NCBI GenBank assembly: GCA_001303225.1
Contig: LJNI01000064.1
Coordinates: 1-12,046, forward strand
Length of the DNA: 12,046 bases
Direction: 5' to 3'
Source of the DNA: a candidate division TA06 bacterium DG_78
GTDB lineage: Bacteria > Hydrothermota > Tepidihabitantia > SM23-42
Of this stretch, positions 6,826 to 12,046 are shown piece by piece. The notes under the pieces were generated by a model that was not told the DNA's origin, did no database searches, and saw only the letters and a program-made list of their open reading frames with translations. Each line of letters begins with the position of its first letter. The first letter of the stretch is position 1. The translations under genes and the position numbers were made by a program.

Positions 6826-7805
6826 AGAAACAGATAGTAATCAGTGTCATCCTCATCATACTCGTAATAATCTGGTGGCAACCCATTAACTTCAGTAAAG
6901 TAGAAATTACTATTCCAAAGGGCGCTAGTGCACGTGAAATTGTTGGATACTTGTCAGACAGCAAGATTGTGCGTGATACTGATGAGTTTCTTCTCTGGTT
7001 AAAAATATCTGGGCGAGAGAAGCATTTAAAATCTGGTAGATATGAATTGTATACGTACAAAAATCCGATTTATGTAATCAGCAATCTAACCCGCGGCGGT
7101 ATATCTGAAATCATCGTTACAATACCCGAAGGTTTAACTGTCTATGAAACTGCCGATATATTAGCCGCGCATGAACTCATTGTGCAAAAACAATTTATCC
7201 AATTATGTACCAATAAAAACTTCATTCAAACATTAGGACTACATGTTCCGTCCCTGGAGGGGTATCTCTTTCCTGATACGTATTCCTTTAGCAGTAGCCA
7301 GAGTGATACAGCTATCATTAGAACTTTCATTACAAATTTCAATAACCATACCAAAAAATTTAAATTAAGCAATCAAGACTCGCTCAACAAAATCATTATT
7401 CTGGCATCACTGGTTGAAGAAGAGGCAAAATTTGCCGATGAGAAACCAATCATAGCTAAAGTTTTTATCAAGAGACTCCAATTACATCGCCCACTCGAAT
7501 CGTGCGCGACAATCCTCTATGCATTGAAATACGAGAACACGGATATATATCGGACCGCAGACATGCACAAAACAAAATTAACTGAACGAGATCTCAGAAT
7601 TAATTCAGCGTACAACACATATATCCACATCGGATTACCGCCAGGACCAATATGTTCGCCAGGTGAAAACTCAATTGAGGCAGTAATATCACCTGCCGAT
7701 GTTGATTACCTCTATTTTGTGTCTAAAGGCGACGGACATCATCATTTTTCTAAAACCTTCAGGGAACATCTTATAGCAAAGGAGCGTTACAGTGCAAGGT
7801 ACTAA
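6822..7805 (+). CDS. mltG: Endolytic murein transglycosylase (YceG family)
   Basis: A membrane-anchored lytic transglycosylase that cleaves nascent peptidoglycan strands and is thought to set glycan chain length. The 327-residue protein has one N-terminal membrane segment (about residues 4-19, ending WW), then a LysM-like subdomain (ITIPKGASAREIVGYL; VTIPEGLTVYETADIL) and the catalytic domain. Motifs: LEGYLFPDTYSF (145-156), ILASLVEEEA (catalytic glutamate probably E199, by analogy with E218 of E. coli), YNTYIHIGLPPGPICSPG (from Y264) and YFVSKGDGHHHFS near the end. The common LQxDPT stretch reads LESCATILYAL here, a variant I believe occurs elsewhere in the family. The ruvX-mltG pairing is common in bacteria. 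No clear Shine-Dalgarno; translation is probably coupled to ruvX. Its last nine codons lie within a tandem duplication. Confidence 0.94.
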   Translation: MKKQIVISVILIILVIIWWQPINFSKVEITIPKGASAREIVGYLSDSKIVRDTDEFLLWLKISGREKHLKSGRYELYTYKNPIYVISNLTRGGISEIIVTIPEGLTVYETADILAAHELIVQKQFIQLCTNKNFIQTLGLHVPSLEGYLFPDTYSFSSSQSDTAIIRTFITNFNNHTKKFKLSNQDSLNKIIILASLVEEEAKFADEKPIIAKVFIKRLQLHRPLESCATILYALKYENTDIYRTADMHKTKLTERDLRINSAYNTYIHIGLPPGPICSPGENSIEAVISPADVDYLYFVSKGDGHHHFSKTFREHLIAKERYSARY

Positions 7806-7833
7806 AAAGGAGCGTTATAGTGCAAAGTACTGA
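7778..7833 (+). repeat. 28-base tandem duplication at the mltG/cyclase-like gene junction
   Basis: Two adjacent 28-base units (7778-7805 and 7806-7833) match at 25 positions. Each contains AAAGGAG, a seven-base gap and a GTG start; the first ends in TAA, the mltG stop, and the second in TGA. The first unit encodes the end of MltG (KERYSARY) and the second the start of the next gene. The second copy's signals start the 804-residue protein. Confidence 0.9.
7792..7833 (+). CDS. Possible 13-codon minicistron made by the duplication
   Basis: The first repeat unit carries its own AAAGGAG and GTG (7792). Read from there the product would be MQGTKKERYSAKY, ending at TGA 7831-7833 inside the start of the 804-residue gene in a different frame. 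It could be a decoy initiation site, a translational coupler or simply a by-product. Nothing shows that it is expressed. Confidence 0.2.
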   Translation: MQGTKKERYSAKY

Positions 7834-10234
7834 ATATGAGGACATTATCGTCCTCGAGACGCCCTATTATAAAAAACTTCAGAAAATATATCGAGAGACT
7901 CTCTATTTTAAACGGTATATTACTATAGCAAGGAGAATTATCCAAGGCAATGGCTTTCTAAAGATGCTTGAACAACGAGATGGTAAAGAACTGGTCTACT
8001 TGGGAAGAAAAATCTTCTCACTCCAAGAGGATTTTGTAATGAGTTATCTTAATTACCTGGCAGACGAGTCACATGTAGCGAAGTGGGAAACCTTTTTCGA
8101 AAGATACAGCAAACATCTCTTTGAAATGAGCGAAAAATTTGTCAATGGAGAAACCAATAAAGTTTTGATATTTGAGATCGTTGTCCGCAAATTATTGCGC
8201 GATATTCTCACTAAGCATACCATGGATATTTCACTCGCAAAAAAAATGTCGATTTCCGTCCGTTTCGGCAACGTCGTCAATCAACTCTTTAGCTACATTA
8301 GAAATTCCCTCGCGAAAAGTATGCCCATAACTGACACACTGATTGTTAACTCATACGGACGAATTCCGATGCTACCAAAGTGTAGGCTACCAGAGGCTAT
8401 AAAATTGTTGAACGATCTTATGCTTACAAGCGGTTTACCGGCACCTGCTTTTGCTGCTATTTCAAAAACGCTCACTGCGTCGTACTGCATAGACGCCACG
8501 GAAAAGATTATTAGCGCCATCAAAGCAAATCAAACATTGAGCAAGGATAATATCAGCGAAGTATTCAGCTCATATCTTTTCTACCCTGATGATACTACCC
8601 TCGCCGAAATATTAGAATTACTCAAGACAAAAGCGCGAGATATGATCAATAAAATTAAAGAAAAAAGAGCAACTGTTGAGCAAAGGATGGTGGACATTAA
8701 ACAGAAAACACGCAGTGTAACAAAGAGTATCAGTGAAGAGCTCGTAAATCTCGCTGAAAATTTCTCCTCCGAAGATTCGGTCAAAAATATGATCAAGAAA
8801 ATGCAGCGCAATCTTATCACCAACGGCTATGATCTGAAAATTCTGAAAGGAGAATATCAAAAATATTTTGAAACGCAGCATGAGCTCAATAGTATCTTGA
8901 GTTTTAAACCGAATGATTTATCAAAGTTCCTTATTAGGACTGAATTGGATCCATTCATAATACTCATCTATAATAAAGATGCAACAATCGAAGATGAACA
9001 GTGTCAGACACTTATGAAAGAAGTTATTTCAGAGATAAAAAACGATAAAGAAGCAATGACTAGTATGAATAATTATCGTACTACAGGCTTTTTGAAAGAT
9101 AAATACAATACCGCTGAAATTACGAAAAAATACCGTACTATTATTGATGAAATAATTGTACCACTCGTTAAATCACTTCTTTTAGAGGAATTAATTGAAT
9201 ATTATCCTAAACTTTCTGGCATAACAGAGACCGAAGGTATCCGTTATCTTGCAGAAGAAGCACTCGCCGGTAGGGTGTCTCTTATTGAAAAAGATATCAA
9301 CGTGCGTCGGCGAACAGAAACTGCCTCTAAAGTGGATGTTTCATACTACAGGGATTTAGTTTCTGTGCTCATCTACGACATAAGGGGTTCTACTTTCATG
9401 GGCACTAAATTGATGAATGCCAAAAAGGAGAGCGAAATAAGAAATCTCTTCCAAGAATCAATGCTCTCCATAGTCGAAAAATACGGTGGTACTCCAATTA
9501 AGGATACAGGAGATGGTGGCGTCATATTTTTCACAGCGAATCACTATGAAATAAAAAATCGAAAGACCATTATACCAGAGCATGGAAGTACTCTACCTGT
9601 TGTACGGAGCTGCATCGAGATGATTCGGGATGCGCAGACTTTTGTCCAAGAGAACATCGGTAGATACAAAGATTGGTTCAGAGAAGCAGAGGAACGGAAA
9701 ATACACTTTGAAGGTGCAACGTATGCAACCCTTCCACCGTCATACAGAGCAATTTTTCAAATCGGCGTTGGCATTGCCTCAGGTAAGTACCCAAATGAAG
9801 TCTATTTCGATAAAAACGCATACGGAGAATTTGACATAACTGGCATGCTCGTAAGAGAGGCAAACTTTTACTCTAAAGTCAAGGCTGAGGATAAATCAGT
9901 GGTAGTGTGTGATGATGCAACACTCTATAACCTTCTATTAAATGTCGAAAAATTCTCGTTCCTCAGCGCAGAAGGGCTCAGGACTAATCCACTCATGCTT
10001 GACACTGAGCAGGGATTGGAGTACTGGCTCAATCAGAAGAGGAAAAGTCATGGTTTCATACTCGACTTGTATAAAATCTTTGTTGCGCAGTTGCATGAGC
10101 AAGCCACATATCCAGATGGGCTAAAACTTACACTAGGCAGTGACATCGTCGTTAAAGAAACTGGTGACCTCAAAGATGGAAAGGGAGGTCGTGGGAAATT
10201 TTTATTTGAAATATTCTCTGGAGAAAAAGTATGA
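7820..10234 (+). CDS. Large cytosolic protein with C-terminal class III nucleotidyl-cyclase-like domain (first of a pair)
   Basis: An 804-residue protein; I recognise only its C-terminal domain. Start: GTG at 7820 with AAAGGAG seven bases upstream. Residues 1 to about 500 are mostly helical, lack signal peptide or membrane segments, match no family I know, and include a charged stretch likely to form a coiled coil (about 262-318). The domain from about 510 shows the class III cyclase layout: metal-binding D520 in VLIYDIRGST, then K561 and D565 in IKDTGDGG, then IGVGIASGK (648-656) and FDITG with D672. K561 and D672 sit where adenylyl cyclases read adenine. The usual VNxAxR that stabilises the transition state reads VREANFY, so Asn and Arg are both replaced. 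About 84 residues separate D565 from IGVG, more than usual, including YKDWF and TYATLPPSYRAIF. It may make a cyclic nucleotide, bind nucleotide only, or do something else. Its stop overlaps the next, related gene by 4 bases. Confidence 0.8.
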   Translation: MQSTEYEDIIVLETPYYKKLQKIYRETLYFKRYITIARRIIQGNGFLKMLEQRDGKELVYLGRKIFSLQEDFVMSYLNYLADESHVAKWETFFERYSKHLFEMSEKFVNGETNKVLIFEIVVRKLLRDILTKHTMDISLAKKMSISVRFGNVVNQLFSYIRNSLAKSMPITDTLIVNSYGRIPMLPKCRLPEAIKLLNDLMLTSGLPAPAFAAISKTLTASYCIDATEKIISAIKANQTLSKDNISEVFSSYLFYPDDTTLAEILELLKTKARDMINKIKEKRATVEQRMVDIKQKTRSVTKSISEELVNLAENFSSEDSVKNMIKKMQRNLITNGYDLKILKGEYQKYFETQHELNSILSFKPNDLSKFLIRTELDPFIILIYNKDATIEDEQCQTLMKEVISEIKNDKEAMTSMNNYRTTGFLKDKYNTAEITKKYRTIIDEIIVPLVKSLLLEELIEYYPKLSGITETEGIRYLAEEALAGRVSLIEKDINVRRRTETASKVDVSYYRDLVSVLIYDIRGSTFMGTKLMNAKKESEIRNLFQESMLSIVEKYGGTPIKDTGDGGVIFFTANHYEIKNRKTIIPEHGSTLPVVRSCIEMIRDAQTFVQENIGRYKDWFREAEERKIHFEGATYATLPPSYRAIFQIGVGIASGKYPNEVYFDKNAYGEFDITGMLVREANFYSKVKAEDKSVVVCDDATLYNLLLNVEKFSFLSAEGLRTNPLMLDTEQGLEYWLNQKRKSHGFILDLYKIFVAQLHEQATYPDGLKLTLGSDIVVKETGDLKDGKGGRGKFLFEIFSGEKV

Positions 10235-12046
10235 ACAACGTTCTCGTAACGGATATCCAGAACTATATTGAAGAAAACAGCCGCTATCGGTATTTACTGG
10301 AAGAACGATTTATTAATAAAGAAAGATACACTGCCATTTTAGATTCGATCTGCCAAGGACTCACGTGTTTGGGGATACCAGAGGATACTCTAGCAATTTT
10401 TAAAAATAAAATCAACTTTATTATCTGGCTGGGCTATGATTTAACCGAATACAAAGGTTACGAATTACCACTCTATATCGGCTATAAAAAAATGGGGCTC
10501 CCTATCTCTGATGAAATTAAAAAGAAGTGCCCCGAGCAAATCATCTCAATCATCGATCAGTCATCATCACGACAATATCTCGATGAATTTCAAGCGGAGT
10601 TAAAAAGGGTATCTTTTTCATCAGAAATTTTTTTAAGTGTGCACAAATGTATTCTTAATGCACGAGCGGAAAAACTTTTGTCTGATTTGTTATCCGATAT
10701 TAAGAGATTATCTTTCACAAGTGTAAACGATGCTATTCAAAAGATTCCATCAATCTATCTCAATTACCTCTCATCTGATTCACTTGCGAAACTGAAGAGG
10801 AAAATTTCGACTGACCTCCGTGATGTGAAGAATAAACTAGAAGAAGAACTAAGGAGTATTGAGCTCTATTCAATGCGTATGAAGGAACAGCTTCAGGAAC
10901 TCTATCTGGAAACGAGTGAAGGACTAAAAGCCATAGTGGAGGATGAAGTCCAACGAGGTGTCGACCTTGATACCATCACACACAAGGCTTCGAATTTGTT
11001 TTCTCGATTAGATAGACTGTTCCTTGGCAACATCTATCACTTGCGTGATTACCAGAAGAGAAAAAGAGAAATACAACAATTTCTCAAACAGGGAGAAAAA
11101 ATAGAAACAGCTGTTGAAGAGAAAGTTACTACGAAGAGAAAAAAAATTAGCGACATTTACAACGACTATATGTTTTTTGAAAAGTTCGGTCCCCTGACAT
11201 CAGAAGAGGAAAAAACATTTTCAAAAATGTTACTACAAGAATTAGAGCAAATGTATCGGACAAAGAGCCAGGACATTCCTCTCCTTCAAAAATTTGAAAA
11301 GAAAGGGTTGCTTTCTGTGCAACTTGAATATAAAGATATGAGGAATAGTTACAACTCTTTTATAAAACAAGTGCTTGTTCCACAGTACCTCGGCCAGTGC
11401 CTGCTTGAAATTATTACGTGTCTACCTCCAGTTAATGAACCCCAACGGGTAATTAATGACATGGCAAATTTAAGGATTCTTTCTTTCGAAAGCAAAAATA
11501 TTTTACACGTTGTTAAAGGAAAAAAGAAATATCCGAAAAGTATTGTAAATTTTATCGAACCGTATCGGGCATGTGCTACTGTACTTATCTATGATATACG
11601 AGGTTCTTCATACATGGGCATCAAATTGCACAATGCTGCAAAGGAACAAAAAATTAAATACAAATTTGCTAAAGAAATGGCAGAGATTGTAAAAAAATAC
11701 GATGGTTTTCTGTTAAAGGATACCGGAGATGGTGGTTTAGTGTGGTTTTCTGAAAATTCGGGCTCTCTGTATAAACATCTCTACGCAGAATCGATGACTG
11801 GCAAGGGAATGAAACTACGACACTCAATATTCTCCGGTGCAGAGTTTAAACTTATCCCTGCGGTCGATGCTGCAAAGAGAGCTATCCTGTGCGCGCGCGA
11901 TATGGTGCTGCGCGCAGAAGAATTCATCAGAGCTAATTTTATGCACTATCGAGAATGGTTTGCAGATGTCGCTGAGCGCACACTCGAACTCGATGGTATA
12001 ACATATGCCCTCCTCCCACCAGAATTCAAGAGCCTCTTCAGGATCG
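10231..12046 (+). CDS. Paralogous cyclase-domain protein (second of the pair), 3' end off-window
   Basis: 605 codons are visible, starting at an ATG that overlaps the previous TGA, with GGAG seven bases upstream; the frame is open to the right edge. The first 440 residues are helical and of no recognised family, with probable coiled coils at about 183-232 and 270-305 and no membrane segment. The C-terminal part is clearly related to the preceding protein: VLIYDIRGSSYMG (D455), LLKDTGDGG (K496, D500), REWF, TYALLPPEFKSLF and then RIG at the edge. The segment before the domain also matches (YNSFIKQVLVPQ...LLEII against YRTIIDEIIVPL...LLEELI), while the far N-termini look diverged. Both metal aspartates and the adenine-type lysine are kept. 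The FDITG and VNxAxR regions lie beyond the window, so catalytic completeness cannot be judged. The two proteins may form a heterodimeric cyclase domain (inference). Confidence 0.8.
   Translation, partial: MNNVLVTDIQNYIEENSRYRYLLEERFINKERYTAILDSICQGLTCLGIPEDTLAIFKNKINFIIWLGYDLTEYKGYELPLYIGYKKMGLPISDEIKKKCPEQIISIIDQSSSRQYLDEFQAELKRVSFSSEIFLSVHKCILNARAEKLLSDLLSDIKRLSFTSVNDAIQKIPSIYLNYLSSDSLAKLKRKISTDLRDVKNKLEEELRSIELYSMRMKEQLQELYLETSEGLKAIVEDEVQRGVDLDTITHKASNLFSRLDRLFLGNIYHLRDYQKRKREIQQFLKQGEKIETAVEEKVTTKRKKISDIYNDYMFFEKFGPLTSEEEKTFSKMLLQELEQMYRTKSQDIPLLQKFEKKGLLSVQLEYKDMRNSYNSFIKQVLVPQYLGQCLLEIITCLPPVNEPQRVINDMANLRILSFESKNILHVVKGKKKYPKSIVNFIEPYRACATVLIYDIRGSSYMGIKLHNAAKEQKIKYKFAKEMAEIVKKYDGFLLKDTGDGGLVWFSENSGSLYKHLYAESMTGKGMKLRHSIFSGAEFKLIPAVDAAKRAILCARDMVLRAEEFIRANFMHYREWFADVAERTLELDGITYALLPPEFKSLFRI

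Noticed and set aside
7820..12046. CBASS or Pycsar-type antiphage defence reading of the cyclase-like pair
   Set aside because: No effector gene (nuclease, phospholipase, TIR, membrane effector) is visible next to it, the upstream genes are housekeeping, and the domain differs from PycC and CD-NTase signatures; genes beyond the right edge would be needed to revive it.
1..12046. CRISPR array, tRNA, rRNA or insertion sequence
   Set aside because: No regularly spaced direct repeats, cloverleaf-like segments, rRNA-like stretches or transposase-like translations were seen on either strand.

Overview
The window is about 40% GC, gene-dense and entirely bacterial in style: peptidoglycan enzymes, sigma-70-type promoters, and start/stop overlaps of the ATGA kind. 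It looks like a genome fragment from an uncultured, Gram-negative-like bacterium. The archaeal-type UbiA homologue, the periplasmic-type S9 peptidase and the degenerate A/T-rich intergenic repeat remind me of FCB-related candidate phyla such as WOR-3. That placement is an impression from memory and has low confidence.

Left half, minus strand. Positions 6145 down to 2662 form one tight operon: a UbiA-family prenyltransferase resembling digeranylgeranylglyceryl-phosphate synthase, undecaprenyl-diphosphate phosphatase (uppP), and an exported S9 prolyl-oligopeptidase-family peptidase. Each downstream start overlaps the preceding stop by 4 bases. Immediately downstream a new promoter drives L-threonine 3-dehydrogenase (tdh), followed after 331 bases by glycine C-acetyltransferase (kbl), which runs off the left edge. 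Tdh and Kbl are the two consecutive enzymes that turn threonine into glycine and acetyl-CoA. The gap between them holds a large palindrome, a second inverted repeat and low-complexity sequence rather than a gene.

Centre. Positions 6146-6408 are a divergent regulatory region. It has an almost consensus promoter for each direction and three sets of inverted repeats between them. The three promoters identified in the window (tdh, ubiA, ruvX) share one layout: TTGACW, 16 bases, TAYAAT. The ubiA promoter sits so close to its ATG that the mRNA is predicted to be leaderless.

Right half, plus strand. ruvX (YqgF) and mltG overlap by 4 bases. They are followed by two large, mutually related, apparently cytosolic proteins that overlap each other by 4 bases. 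Each has a long helical N-terminal region of no recognised family and a C-terminal class III nucleotidyl-cyclase-like domain. The domains keep both metal-binding aspartates and a lysine at the adenine-specifying position. The first protein lacks the usual Asn/Arg transition-state pair, and both carry an unusual shared insertion. This pair is the best candidate here for an undescribed system. The junction between mltG and the first cyclase-like gene is a 28-base tandem duplication that doubled the ribosome binding site and GTG start, leaving a possible 13-residue minicistron.

I saw no tRNA, rRNA, CRISPR array, insertion sequence or transposase.
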